64,000 nucleotides of DNA from Atopsyche davidsoni (GCA_022113835.1 JAILWY010000027.1:2234501-2298500); one strand, 5' to 3'; positions 25,301 to 39,340 are shown, counted from the stretch's first letter. Notes: generated by a model not told the origin, from the letters alone. Numbers and translations are program-made.

Positions 25301-27008
25301 AGCACCATATATAATATATTGCCTAGGAGACTAGTCTAAAATATTAGACATTTACTCTTAATACGTATACGAAATCATTAAAAAAAATCTTGGCAATATT
25401 TACAGAGACTTTACTGCGGTTTTCATTTAGTAAAAAATTTTAAAAATGTATATTTTTACTACCCTCCTAAAATTTGAATTTTTCATTAAAATATTGACAC
25501 CAAGCTTTATCGAAAATCATTAATCATCTAATTACAAATATAATGAAGTCACGTCATTCATTCTAATTACGGACAAAAAGGGTGAGTTTAAAGGACTTTT
25601 TTTTTAAGTTTCTTCAAAGTGGAATCCCAAAGTGACATTTAAGGCGGCGCAGCCTCCCCGAAGGCTGGAGTTGCTCGCGAACCGGAAACGGACCCCTGCA
25701 AGCGCAGCTGCCGCTTTAGTTTATTTCAGTTACATATGGAAAAATAAAGTTTTACGGTGCAGTTAGTTCTGAAAGTTTGATTTTCTCCTAAATAAAAATG
25801 ACCTAAATGAAAAAATTTAATATATTTTTTTTCCTGTATTCGAGTGACACGCTCTGATCCTTTTGTCCGAATTTTACTAAAGCAAGACATAAATGTTAAA
25901 ATGATTTATTGTTACTGCACGATCGAGATATATATCCAAACTAGAATCAGTCATATATCGTAATAATCGGTATTTGAATAAGTAGACAAATAAACAGGGA
26001 TTTTTGTAGACATCAAAGTTCATATAATTAAAGCTAGATTTTTTCAATAACCACTCTTTATTATATATAACTGCTGTTATGTCTATTTTGTTACATCTCG
26101 TTTATTTGCATACACTAGCAAAAACGATGGAATTTAATTATTGCTCATTTAAATTGCTTTGTAGTACTAATAATCTAAATACAAATCTCGGTAATAATAT
26201 TTTATAAACATCTTCTGATAAAATAACATCAAGTTTTATTATTTTTTTTTTTGAATTCACGTATAAAGTACTTACGTATACGTATAAAGCATACACCTAT
26301 TATTTGTGAGTAAATAAAAATAACTTTCAGGATTTCCAACTTTTCGCATAAATTCCGGAGCGGCATTTTTCATAGGTCTCGAAAAAACCAAAAACCCAAA
26401 GTCGGGGCGGGCGGAACTGCGAAGGAGGCTGCGAAGGAGATAGTCGGAACAAAAACTCCGAATTAACATCGCTCACTCTGTGTTTCCCGGTTTCCGCCCT
26501 TATTTTTCAGCAATTTGCTTTTAATGCCGTAAAATTAACGCGCCAACTTTCGCCCTCTTAATCATCCCCCGAGAAGTTGGCTACCTCGTATTTTATAGAG
26601 CCTTCTTCTGAAGACCGAAAACATATTTTTGGCATTTCAAGTGGGCGCCGCAACCTTTTTCCAAGCGGAAGAGAGATACTCGCAGTGCTTAGTTGAGAAG
26701 ACAGTGTTGTCTTTTAAATGTTTCTTTGATTTGTTTAAGAACAAAAATAACTGCAAAGAAATAGTTTAGTGACTATAAATTCCGGAGACATATCAATACG
26801 AGAACAGCCTCAAATACTCTTAAAATACATTCACTGCTTGGTCATGTGCATATTCTTGCGGCCTTTCATTCTTATACAGTAGGGTGATAAATGATCCACC
26901 GTTTTCATATTATCTGAGGCTGGATTTTTTATCAGAGGAACAAAATAAAAAAATACACAGTGTATTTGGATTAAACACGGAATGTTTACATTTTTTTTTT
27001 TGTTTCAG
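22320..27008. other. AT-rich DNA with GC-rich islands, no recognised gene
   Basis: GC-rich islands at about 22540-22860, 25640-25730 and 26320-26680 stand out from an AT-rich background. None contains a motif I recognise; the 65-codon - strand frame at 26272-26469 is GC-rich but ends in an AT-driven tail. The rest (23.0-25.6 kb) shows no feature. Confidence 0.4.
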
Positions 27009-27065
27009 GTATGAATGGAACGCTATCTACATTTTCACACATGCAAAGCTAAATCCTAACAAAAG
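27009..27065 (+). CDS. Candidate 57-bp internal exon
   Basis: A polypyrimidine run ending tgtttcag (27001-27008) is followed by 57 bases and a near-perfect donor, aaaag/gtaagt, at 27065-27066. One frame is open throughout (YEWNAIYIFTHAKLNPNK after a first split codon); the other two have stops. Length is a multiple of three, so skipping the exon would keep the frame, as with regulated micro-exons. I recognise no protein match. Splice signals are strong but AT-rich introns throw up such pairs by chance. Confidence 0.35.
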
Positions 27066-27069
27066 GTAA

Positions 27070-30000
27070 GTCACACGGAAAAAGGATTCGCCGGCGCGAA
27101 ATTCATAAAGGATATTACGTGAAACAAAAAAAAACTATGTACCGTTGACAAAATAACGAAAAAAACCTATTTTGCTTACCTCTGACATTTTTTAAATACA
27201 ATAATCACTTTTGTTTTCTACCATAACAGTTTCTATTCTTAAGCAACAAGAACTTCTCATTTGATAAAGACACTGTCAAAATAACGTAAAGCTAGCTTCT
27301 AGGACCAAATGTAAATATCTGCAGCTGTTCAGTTTCTTTATTATGCATGTAATTATTTTTTTCTATATAATTGATTAAGCATTGATATAGATAAGAATAA
27401 GTTTTATATACTTAATAACGAGTAAAAAAACACGGATACTTGGAGGAGTGAAAACCTCGAGTAGACCAGCACGAATCCAAACCAACTCATAACAACGACA
27501 GCCAAAACTAACGAACATACATATTAACAGGTTTCTTAATATTCCTATTTTGTATTGATTAAATCAAAATGAAACATTACTCATTCTTATTTGCATGAGA
27601 ATATTGAATCAAATAAAAATATACATAGAGCAACATCGTATGGGCTGAACCCGGGATGAGGTGCGCAGTATTTCTGTCTGACTTACGGCACCCGTGGAGT
27701 ATTTTCCCATTCTTCTCTTTGCTGTCATGTCTAGTTATCAAGCCATTAATTTTGTAACGAACAACTCAGCCTGACCGAATAATATTTTATACATGAAATC
27801 TTGATTTAGAAATATGCAATGCTTTTACTCGGTTCCGCAGCGGAATGTTTCGTTTCGACCCAAATAACATTATTTGATTTTACCAATATGACATCACTGT
27901 GACTTTAAAAAAATACGTTTATAAATATATTTTATTATGATTTATTAAATTTTCTAAAAGAGAACATTCATTGTTACGAATATTAGTTAATTACATGTTA
28001 TTTGATGACGCTAGTACTAGTTTTCAAATAATTTTCTAATAGGTTTTGTGAGCATCTGTACTGGATGTACCGAATTAATCGTACAAGTAATTTGTCTAAA
28101 GTAAAATAAAGTTATCGAACGTTTGACCGGTGACTCATTTTGCCACAGCTGACCTCACAAAGAAGCCTTAAATGCAGCTGACTATCAACCAAGCAAAAAT
28201 CACTTATACTAAAGTACAGCATCCATACATAATCAAATATATATTCATATTACAATTATTCATCTTAATAAGTAGCACCCTCTTGACATGCACCTAACTT
28301 CACACTCTATCGTATTGTATCCACCCCTAGTGACTGATACACGAGGAGGTTCCGATATCCTAAGCAAAGCCTCCGACAAGTCAATCCATCTTCATCACGG
28401 CGCCAATCTCTCGAGTCGGGGAGGCTGTTCTCTCCCAGATGTATTTTTTGTTTGTTAGTCTCTGCTCTAAATCAAAGCCGCTTTGGCAAATCGTTTCCCA
28501 GCATTTTTTGGAAATTATCTCGAGTTATTTGGCTTGGATTCTGCGTATTTTTAAAACAATGCGTCAACTGTATTAGCTTAAAAAATATTAAGCTTTTTAT
28601 TGATGTTCCCATTTTTTTTCTAAAGTATCCTTTGTTGTTTCTTTGTTCAGTATGTGAGTGATAAAAAAAATCCCTTTAAAAAATATATTGACAACATATT
28701 CCACGCCAATTTTACTTTCTACGCGTATATAACACGATTTAGTTAGGATCGACTTTCCTTCATGAAACGTGATACGTTTTTATTATCTTCAGTTCCTATC
28801 ACTGTGCAAACAAGATGATTGAATGTGCCTCTTTTGATTGGCCGATCCGAAGCTATTGGATATTCGATATCAATAAATTCAATATTTCACTACGAAGTGG
28901 TCTATATAACACTAATTTTAGTAAATTCAATCAAAAATTTTAAACAAATATTTATTTATTGGTTTCAAAATATGATTTCAATATATAGTTACTGAATTTG
29001 ATCGTTTTTCTTATAGTTTAAAAAGTGTTAACATAAAAACATTTTTAACTTTAGTTAAAACTGAAAATTTTAACCGCACAGCTTTACTTGTGGCTTTTTT
29101 CTTATCGGAATATTTACGCCATTATCTCAGTAAACATTTTGTATTAAAAAATCGATAGCATAAAAAATATATGCAACTAAAAATTCAGTATGGTAAAAAT
29201 TAATTAATAATATCTATCACAGTACTTCTTATTTCAGGCTGCGTATAATTTTGAATCATCAGTTATCAAACTTTTTATATAGTATATAAAATCAGTTTTA
29301 TAGAAGAAGCATTGAAAGTTTTATCCGCAAACCTTTTTTTTTTTTAATGTTAACAACGTTTAAAAATGACAAACTATTTTATTTATGTTTACGTAATCGT
29401 GGATGATTTAATTTCAATGAAATATTTGCAATTAACTATAGTATACGGATCCACTCTTGTAAATCTTACATTTCAATAATTTAAAAGCTCTTTATAAAGA
29501 CACAGAAGCAGTTTCAGTAAAGAAAAATGTTTAGCAAGCTGTTTAATATTTAAATGGTTTTTTTATCAGTGCGTTATCATCAGAAATCAATACAAAAAAG
29601 GATCACCGTGAAATCAGATACTTCAAATATTTTTGCAGCGCAACCTTAGAAAATAAGGGCTCAAGATTTTTTTCTGTACGCCTTTAATTTGATATCCCGT
29701 ATTATTCTGGGAATTCCGAAACATTAAGAGAACTTTTGGATTTTTTTCATTCTTTTTGTAAAGAATATCGAAGAAATCTATTTCAATCAACAGTTAACAG
29801 AAAAAAATATAAAAATCTATTACTGTTTTGCTGAGTTATCCAAATAAATTTCACGTTTTCGTCTCTTTACCTCTTTTGGTAAATTATTATAATAATAAAA
29901 AAAAACCTATGCTTGACGTATGACTCACATAAATATTATTTAAAAAAAAAATTACTTTAGAGGTCACTCTCGAGTCATAGTCAGTTCTTGGTACATATTT

Positions 30001-33000
30001 TTTTAAACTTTTTAATTAAGTTTTTTGAAACACAAATGAAAACAGCTAATGATTTCTAATGATCAAAATTACAAAAAGTGGTCCATCGTTATTCCGAACC
30101 AACGGCTAAATTATTTGTTCGTTTTTTTTTTAATTACTTACTTTACTCCTCTTGAAAATGATTTTCGAGAATTTATAGACGTTTTGTTTTATTATGCGCC
30201 TTCCTTGACCACAACGAGTTAACGCCATTATTTCGAATAAACTTTCCGTATCCCGAATAACTTATTCATTCTGCGCCTTAATTTGTTGGGGCTTTATTTA
30301 ATTAACAAATAAAATTAAACAGTGCTCAATTTTACTGAAAACACGGCTGTTTTCTTCGAACAATTTAATTTATCCACAGTATTTTGTAACTCGTGGGAAC
30401 ACCTGAAATATTTCAGTATCAAACTTATAAGTAATACATATATACTAATTTAAATTCAATTTTTTTTAAACTGTCGATTTTATGGTAATTTTATTTAATA
30501 AAAAATACAAGTTTTATACAGGATAAAGGCTCTTTAAGGCATGTTAACTACATCTTCATAAAATTTATTTCCGTTGAACTATCTTTAACACGCAGTGCTA
30601 TTTATTAATGCCACACGTGCGCACTTGTCATTTTTATATTAAAAATCTTGATATATTGAATGTGAGTGTAGGGGAATGTATAATTGAATTGATAATATTT
30701 CAAAGCATTATGGTAGAAAATTGAATTCGTCGCGTTGGTATAAATGCTCTGTGCATTGCATGCGTGAAATGTTGAATTACAAACTGGTTCTATGGAAATA
30801 CGTCAGTAACATCCGTTACGTATACAATTTAAATTCAAGAGTTGTGACGAAATTTTATGTTTAAAAATGTTGATTAATTGCCAGCTTCAATATCTTTCTG
30901 TGCTTTTATGAGAATCGAGTTTGGTTAGAAATTTCCATATGTCGTATTCGAGTTTTTATACTCTCATATTGCAATAGTAAAGCATTGCAAGGAATGACTC
31001 TAATTTATATGGTTTTATAATTTGCTTTTCCTACAACTATTAAATGTTTAACAAGTCAACAAAAATACTATTAATTTTTAACACATGAAATTTTTGATGA
31101 AATAAGTTTAATACGAGATTGATTCAGTTATGAATTTTATGTCATTTAGAAACTCACTAAATTTTGTTAAATATGTAAATAAGTTTTGAAATAACTAAAC
31201 GAAAAATTCTATTTAAATTGAATTTGTTATAAAGACAATACAATTTTGAGAGTCATAAAAAGAGAGCTACTTACTTATTTATTAATAAATATAAAAATAA
31301 GTTTTTGCCTATATTTTAATTATTTTAGCATTTATTTACCATTCAAGCTACAAAAAAAACTTAACAAATAGTGTAAATTTTTCATAATGAGTATTTTTAA
31401 ATATTTAATTATATTAATAATAAGATCACATCTAAATAAAATTACAATTTATTATTAAATTAAATTTATAAATCTTCACCTAAGTAGTTCTCTCTTTAAA
31501 GACAAGTGTTCTTCTTGTTAAATTTAACAGCAACTTAATTTTAGGTTTGTGCTGCTTTATACGATATCAAATAATAAAACAAAGAACTCACTAAGTACTA
31601 AATTAAATGACATTAATTTCCCTTCTTTACAACTTCTGTATTTTATTATTTAACTTTGTTTAAAAGTTTCCTTACATAATGTAAAAATCCAGATTGAAAA
31701 TAGCTTTCTTGAGACAAAAAGCTTTTCTCAGAATTTTAAAAATACAACATAAGTTTTCAGAGGTAAAAAATATTTTTATTGTTGAATTTTACAATAGAGT
31801 CTATTTTTTAAATTTTTATTAAAAAAATTAATTTTGTATTATATTGAAGTAAATGATATCACTTTTAAAAGTGAAAATAGTCATCAAATTTATCATCAAT
31901 GTCGTATCAACATTATTTTTAGTTATACATCAAAATATTCTAATGGAAAAAATATATATTATCCAACATTTTCATGTAGTATTTAAAATTCCTTTCTTTA
32001 GTTAAATATTTAATAAAATGATTTTATATTACCACAATTGTAATTTAAAATAAATCTTTTTACAAATTTGATATACAAACTATATCAAACCACTGTCAAG
32101 GATTATTTCGAGCTTTTGAATGATAATATTATTTGATGAAAATTAAATTAAATTAAACGGATCAGATAAAAATTATCACAATTGTCGCCCTCGACCGAAT
32201 TCCTGTCCACAAGTACGCGAAGGATTTTTTTTCAGTCGCTGCCTTTCACAATTAAAGGCTTCTACCGAAGGCGTTAAAATTTTCACCTGGCTTAAAGCAC
32301 AGCTTAGGATTTGGGAGAGCTTTTGAGTAAATTCAAATTTTCTGTGTAATTACTGAGTACTAGAAAAAGCAAAAAGGTTTAAAGATTTAGGAATTTTTAT
32401 TATTTCAAATGCAATTTGGATTATAAAACATGACATCAGTTGTATCTTATTAATAGATAAATATTGAACAACAGTTTTATTGAATGAAATCTTACACTTT
32501 TATTTTTTTGTGATCAAAATCAATTTTTATTCTTTTTTATTTAATATATAAAATATAGTTCGGCTTTTTTTTACACAGCTCAGGCAATATCATCCATCAA
32601 AATCAATGACCACTTTCCAATAATTTCTATCAACAACGTTGGGTCTCCGCACATAACGTTTATTGTTTTAAATTGAAAAGATGACCAAATTTATTTGCTA
32701 CATAACCATATCCAAACAACATCCAGCCAAGTCCTAATAATACTGTAAAATGCGTCCTTTTCAAAACATCAAAACGAAATCTGATATTTAAATCTAAAGT
32801 CAAGTCGGATATGGCGCCATATCAGGAAATTAAAATCATAAAACCTCCCCTTCGTCCACTCTGCAGTAGGGGTGGGACCAGAAACGAATTTCAGGAAACT
32901 ATAAGTACCCATTTTATCGAAAAAGTAAAAACCCAAAAAGCTCCGGATGAATGAATAAAATGTCCGAAAGGACTTGAAAAAAATACTGCTGTAAGCGTTT

Positions 33001-34610
33001 TGTCTCTCAAGGGTACTTTCAAACTATAATATAATTGTAGACTGATATGTTTGCGTTATTAATTGATTATTTACAAATCACATTTTGCTTGAAATACTTC
33101 GTTGAAACTTTAAAATAAACAGCCTTTTGAAAGTTAAATAATCATTAATTATACAACTGTAAAAACTTTATTATAACTCTTATCGCATTATGATGACGTT
33201 GCTATATATTACACGAGCACGCATTTTGCTATTGACTATACAAATAAGTATTTAAGACTGTTTTGTAATGATTAACAAATGGGCTATGAATTTTAAAATA
33301 TACGAATCCATGTAGACCTTTATATCTAATTAATTTTTTCTATACAACAAAATAAAACCTGAAGGACTTTATATTTTAAAAAAGCCCATCACTATGAAGT
33401 CCATTTCAAACGACGTTTATTTTTACAACCTACTTGTCTAAATGTACCGTATACAGTACCATGAAACCTTAACCAAAAGTTAGATATGAAAACTTGTCTT
33501 TATAAATAGGGGTTTGAATAGAACACAAATGTACAATGTTCCACGTGCCATACACTTTCAATATAAACTATAGGGTATTTCATAAAAGCTGGCCATGTTC
33601 ATATGAAATATTCAATTATTAAGATTATATATGTAACTTTTCAAATATTTTATAATTTTAAACTTTACTCTCTTTATATATTAAGACTTTATAAAGTATC
33701 AAATACTTTAAGGGTGTTTAATTTTGATTACGACAATTCTGGACATTTCCAGATTGAGTCTTAAGAAGTTGCAAGACTTAAATATGATTTAATCAGTAGT
33801 ACTATATACACATTTTCAATAGCGATCTAAATAAATCAATAGTATAATTAAAAATTAAAATATTGTATTCTAATTATTTTCCCTATTGAACCTAAAATGT
33901 AAGATAAAATTTCGCGAAGTAAAAGTTCTGCAAAAGAAAATTCAAAGGTTCTGTGGGTGCTTTACATAAATTAGAATTTTAATACTTTTTTCGGTAGGAT
34001 AAAGCTTTTTAAAATCTTAGTACATTATTTTTACTTTGTAACGGTGAAGGTTTATAAATAAAATCCAATTTAACTTAACTTCCCGGAAGCCTCTCCCGCT
34101 TATCTTTTTCTTTGCTTTTTTTACAATATGCATTTAAGATCCTGCTTTTCTCGGGGTGATTGCTTAATAATAGCAATGCCAAAAATATCATATTTTGATT
34201 TTTTCTTCAATAAATATTCTGAAAAATGAAGCTGTAAAACTTTGAACCGATTCTCTATTTTTCATAAAAATTATCATTTTAGTTATTTAAGAACTCCGAT
34301 TACAAATTAAAAAAAAAGTTAATATTGATATCCTTGCTTGATGGCTTACTTAAAGTTTTTTAAATACCAAAGGGTTATTATCTTGTCGTTTTAGGAGACA
34401 CAGGAAATCATTAATCTTCCTATAAAGTGCCCGAATTTCTTGCATTTTTCTGCTGATATCAAATCTCATTATTTAATCCGGAAAGTCTATTGTTTTTTAT
34501 TAAAAAAATTCGGAAAATATTTATTTTATCATTTCTACAATGTTCTGGGAGTTCATACTTGTAAAATCGATAAAACATACGTTATAAATAAAAAAAATAC
34601 GTAAACCATT
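27070..34610. other. AT-rich DNA without recognised genes
   Basis: About 7.5 kb with no element or exon recognised. A GC-richer patch lies at about 28340-28450. The stretch 30.3-34.6 kb is extremely A+T rich. Could be long intron or intergenic DNA. Confidence 0.4.
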
Positions 34611-34631
34611 TTTCATCGTAGGTTTTAGAGG

Positions 34632-35073
34632 CCGTTAGCTAAGTAAGAGCTTTGTTAGGAAAAGATTATATTATTATGCTATTGGGCAGCAGCAATACGT
34701 AGACTTTTCCTTCAAATATAAAACTGCGGTGTAGAAGGACCAACTACACTATATTACCGTGGGGATATTTATTCAAAAAGTTATTTTAACCTCCCCGCTC
34801 TCCTTATTCTGTTGCCTGTGCATGAATGCCATTCTGTACCCTGAGCATGTGTAAAGGATCGGTAATGGAGTAGTGGACTTGGAATTAATGTGGAAGGATG
34901 TGCTCTAGAAGTACCTAATCGAGGTGAGGGGCTCCTGTTATTGTTTCTGTAGCTAGATCTAAACGCCAGAGCTTTGTTAGGAAAGGCAGCAGCAGATCCA
35001 CTACACTAATATGAACACTGGCTCAGTATGAGTATATGCTCAAGAAAATGGTCGCCAACCCCTTAACCGGAAA
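34632..35073 (+). repeat. Dispersed repeat, copy A
   Basis: Shares blocks with 39341-40035: the gtggggatatttattca start, cctccccgctct, aaggatcggtaatggagtag, ctaaacgccagagctttgt, aactgcggtgtagaagga, and tcagtatgagtatatg through atggtcgccaacc. Blocks are partly duplicated inside copy A (agagctttgttaggaaa occurs twice). It runs directly into the tandem array that starts at 35074. Family unknown; the cacttgacgaa ending also occurs in copy B, so the array seems to have grown from the repeat's 3' end. Confidence 0.6.
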
Positions 35074-35870
35074 GTCACTTGACGAAAAAGCTAAGTATAT
35101 AATAATAATACATTATTTAAAAAAAGTGGCTGACGTTTCGATCGCGTTAATCGAGTTTTTTTTTAAGTTTTCACGGTTCGTCCAGTACCGAGATCGAAAC
35201 GCTTGAGTGTCGTTAGAATACATTTCATGCAGGATTTGGACAAAATCCCATGAATATGCATTTTAATAACATTAGCATCTGAACCTGAGCTGCCCCTCAG
35301 CCAATATGTCCCCGCGATAAATCTTGGTTTTATTCGAAAAACCTCCACGCGATTATCAGAGAGTCACTTGATGAAGAAGCTAAGTATAATTTTTAAAAAG
35401 AAGCTGACGTTTCGAACTAAGTTTTCACGCTTTGGTCCAGTACCGAGACCGAAACGCTTGAGTGTCGTTAGAATCCATTTCATGCAGGATTTAGACAAAT
35501 CCAATGAATATACATACTAATAAAATTAGCATTTGAACCTGTGCCTCAGCCAATATGTCCCCGCGATAAATCTTGGTTTTATTCGAAAAACCTCCGAAGG
35601 AAGGACGTGATTATCAGAGAGTGACATGATGAAGAAGCTAAGTATAAAAAGTGGCTGACGTTTCGATCGCGTTAATCGAGTTTTTTTAAGTTTTCACGCT
35701 TCGGTCAGTACCGAGACCGAAACGCTTGAGTGTCGTTATAATACATTTCATGAATATGCATTTTAATAAAATTAGCATCTGAACCTGTGCTGCCCCTCAG
35801 CCAATATGTCCCCGCGATAAATCTCGGTTTTATTCGAAAAACCTCCGCGGGAAGGGCGCGATTATCAGAA
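35074..35870 (+). repeat. Three-copy tandem array, period about 250-290 bp
   Basis: Units start at 35074, 35363 and 35621. Each runs from gtcacttgatgaagaagcta through ctgacgtttcga, ccgagaccgaaacgcttgag, tgtccccgcgataaatct and aaaacctcc to gattatcag. Length differences come from small deletions. The gacgtttcga / ccgaaacgc blocks resemble the GAAAC end of Penelope/hammerhead-type repeats, but no CUGANGA core is clear. The overlapping ORFs here are shadows of the repeat. Confidence 0.75.
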
Positions 35871-37280
35871 CACGCGCCTCGCCGGGGGCGGAATTACACC
35901 GTCGACGCGAAATATCACTGGGGGTTCAATTACACGTGCTGGCGGTATTTATTGGGTTATGGAGGGGGCGCCGAATTTATGGATAAAGGGGTGGATAGTT
36001 ACTTACAACTTGTGATGGCAAATTAAAAGCCTTACTTTAAAATGTAGCCAGGTGCTTCGATTGCTGCGAGTAGAGAAATATTTTAATATTTTAGTAATAA
36101 ATGAAATCTCTTCTACGAGTGATTTTTTTATTTAATTGGATGCTGTTTATACTTTTTTGTACAGTATATAGGAAAAACCATTTAATTTTGACCAGTCTGT
36201 TGTCGGTTTATATATATAACTCTCTTATTTGCAAACTGGATTCGTTGTCTCAAATCGATTAAGTAGACTAAGTTGAATTAATTTGTTTTGAGATAAAACA
36301 ACACTACCTCAGATTTATATTTAAAGATGTTAATATGATTCAATTTTTTTACCTCCAAAGTCATTGATGGCAAGTAGTCTTACTAACAGAGCTTCTATGA
36401 CTCTATGAGCAGCTGACATTATTATTGGAAGTATGCGCTCTAATAAAAGATATATGGGCTATGTTTTTCGTCGTTTTATGTTCAAATCAATAACCTTTTA
36501 ATATATCGTAAACTCAATTAACTTCACAAATTTACAAGACTTTATAAATTACAGAGATATTTTAAAGTTTCAAAGTTTTCAAAGCGTTTTAAAGTTTCGT
36601 TTAAAGTATACATTTAAATTTCATTATTCTGTTTAATTTAACACAAAAATATCGACTATAATATGTTGAGTGTACTAAAAAACACGTTTTTTTAATTATG
36701 CTTACATCTGGAGCGGGGCAGATACGAGTTGATTAAAACAATAAAAAACAACATAAAAATGATGTCATCCCCTAAACGCGTAAAAAATACCACGCAGCAT
36801 TAATTACGCCTCCTGAAAATTACCCTTAATAAAACTAGAAAAGCCGCTAATTACCCTATCTTCCTCAGACAATTACCCCGAGCGTTATTTTTTACCCTCT
36901 CTGCCCATTATGGGGAATCGTCCCATACTGTTGGCGTCTTCTCGGAAAATTCAGATCTCCTTCAGACATTACTTTGCCACTATCTGCGCACGGAGCTTCC
37001 CGAAAGCTCCCGGTGTTATACAGATAGACAGTGTAAGCGGGTTATTTAGATGGTTTGAATAAGAATTATTGTAATATTATACACTAATAAGTGTTTACAT
37101 TAAATTTACATATAATTATTTATAATTCAATATAATATGCAAGAAGATTACGTCAACCGGCTCGTAAACGCGAACTGTTTAGTATAAGGCTTGATAACTT
37201 AATATTAACTTTTTTTAAATTAAGTCGTATTTTATTGTGTATTTATTATACTCGGAACAGAATTTTCAGCTGGTGCCTTT
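35871..37280. other. Mixed DNA with GC-rich islands
   Basis: GC-rich islands at about 35870-36000 and 36770-37030; the first continues an open frame from the last array unit (35787-36026) that has no recognisable motif. Otherwise AT-rich. No exon recognised. Confidence 0.3.
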
Positions 37281-37340
37281 AATAAAAGGTTTCATCAAAA
37301 AAATATATTTGTAGTCTCCGTCAGCAAATGCGCCTGCAGC

Positions 37341-37451
37341 ATGGAGCACCATGAAGCACACCAGGTCCTGGTGGAAAGACGTCAATTAAGGAAGTTTCAG
37401 GAGAAAGCTCTAATAGCCCTGAAACTGCAAATTGCAGATAAATTACAGTGA
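37341..37451 (+). CDS. Short ORF with coding-like composition, 36 aa
   Basis: ATG at 37341 to TGA at 37449-37451. The residues are charged and helix-like (EHHEAHQVLVERRQLRKF and then QEKALIALKL), unlike the usual Asn/Lys/Ile/Phe junk of this window. The frame is open upstream to a possible acceptor, aattttcag, near 37269, so it could be a terminal exon of about 60 codons. I recognise no homologue; chance remains quite possible. Confidence 0.2.
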   Translation: MEHHEAHQVLVERRQLRKFQEKALIALKLQIADKLQ

Positions 37452-37454
37452 CGT

Positions 37455-38909
37455 CACCCTCCCCCGGTTTCGGGGTTGTCCCGTACAGAAATAAATTTGT
37501 CCCGAGGCTTAGAGCTTCGAACGTAGAGATGTTTACGGCCGCGTGGTGCGGGAGTCTTAGCGAAGATTTTATAATTTGGTTTTATGGGGTTTTTTTCGTA
37601 TAAAACATTAATGAAACGGTTGTTAATTACTTTGTGATACTGCTTCATTACGATGTGATTAAACGATATTTAGCCCGTTCTTTTATTTGATGGCAAAAAC
37701 ACTGTAATTACATGCTTGGTTTGCATCTCTAGGCAAGACAATTCAGTCTGAAAATAAGTAAAGTAAACATTTTTCATGAAAATTATAAAATATGGAATCG
37801 TTTTTATTTATTTGCCTGTGTAAAACGTATAAAGCGTATATGATTTTTATTTGATATCATCCGGGATGTTTTGATAGCCAAAGAGGAAAAAATCTTGTTA
37901 AAATATACATCTTATGCTCGTAAAATATAAGGTTTCGAAATTCACAGCCTGAATAACGAAAACGTTTATTTTAGATAGAATAAAAATAATACGTGCAGAT
38001 CTCATTCAAATTAAAACACATTTAAATTCTATTACCTTGGGAGGATCCTGTATCTACTCCTGATAGTAAATATTTTACACCCTCTAATACAATCATCCCC
38101 AAAGCGAAGGCTTAGAAAGGTTTTCTGTTAATACTCTCGCCTGGAAAATCCTGTTTGTTTTTGATATCAGGGATTATTCAGAATGTTCAATTGTACATTC
38201 AGGATTTTCAACCTTAGAAATAGGCGTGAAATATGCTTAGCTTTATCATTCAAGTATTATTTCAACATTTCCATTTTACGGTCGGCCTTTTCGCTGTCTT
38301 TTGTGTATTGGATTTTTTATAACAGAGTACATGACAATCGAATTATTATAAAAAATAAATCAAAAGCTATACTTTTAAACAATTATTGATTGTCAACTAG
38401 AGCAAAAATCATTTTCTATACAAAAGTGCTCAAAATATATCACAATATTATTAAAAATATACACAAACCTTGTTAAAACCACAGTATTTTAGTAATTCAA
38501 GCAACAATTTATTACATACATGCTATTTCATATAATTTGTTTCTGGCCTAACTGAAACAGGTGTTAACCTAATTACATAAGTTTTGATTTTCCTGTCAAG
38601 ACATAGACATAAAGTTTGCACGTAGAATCAACTTTTCCAACAACCAACCAACAGAAGCAAAATAGAGCCTAAATCTAATCATACAAGAAATATGACTACG
38701 AGTCAAATATATATATATATATATATATTTTATTATTATTTTAAAAACTAAGATTTACTTATACTCTATATGGAGCTTAAATAAAAATTAATATAGCAAA
38801 GTTGTTCATATAGTTGATGTTTATAAAACAACTTGCTTGGGGTGCTAAAATTAAAATGAATAATATGCTTTAATAAGCACTCGGGTATATTCCTTACATG
38901 AAGTTAGCA
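37455..38909. other. AT-rich DNA without recognised genes
   Basis: No gene recognised. An AT dinucleotide run lies at 38707-38728. On the - strand, 3' of the candidate exon at 38910, a possible polyadenylation signal aataaa occurs near 38733. Confidence 0.4.
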
Positions 38910-39147
38910 TTAATTCGTGATATCTTCTTCCACATAAATCGCGTCTCGCAATACCACTTTATTATGCTCCGACTGCAGCTGCAATGCTCTTCGTTTTTGC
39001 AGTTCTATCGGCTTCACCATCTCCGTCCACACCTCGGCGGTCAACCACCATGACTTGATGGTCACACAAGGGGGCTTGTTCCCATCAGAGCATCCATTTT
39101 TATTATTTTCAAATTTTAACTTAAAATTCTGTGACCATACGAGAATA
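38910..39147 (-). CDS. Candidate 3'-terminal coding exon, unknown protein
   Basis: On the - strand a frame runs from a plausible acceptor, atttttgtcacag (AG at 39148-39149), to TAA at 38910-38912. The last 50 or so codons look genuinely coding: balanced residues (KPPCVTIKSWWLTAEVWTEM, then a charged stretch ELQKRRALQLQSEHNKVV) and G/C-ending codons in otherwise AT-rich DNA. An alternative acceptor lies at 39129-39130. A possible aataaa signal lies about 180 bases downstream. No domain or family is recognised; a charged helix near the C-terminus is all I can say. It could be a host exon or a fragment of an element. Confidence 0.4.
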
Positions 39148-39340
39148 CTGTGACAAAAATATTTTTTTAAAACATTTTGACCTGTAGTTTTTATGTTAGA
39201 CAATAGCCTATACATCCTTCAAAAGTTAAATATCAAATTTAAAATGCTTCACAATCAAATTTCAAGTCCATACAAGTAGCAAGTTTAAGCGTTTTTAAAC
39301 TACTTTTCATAAAAATGTACTCCCAAATGAAATGTATTAC

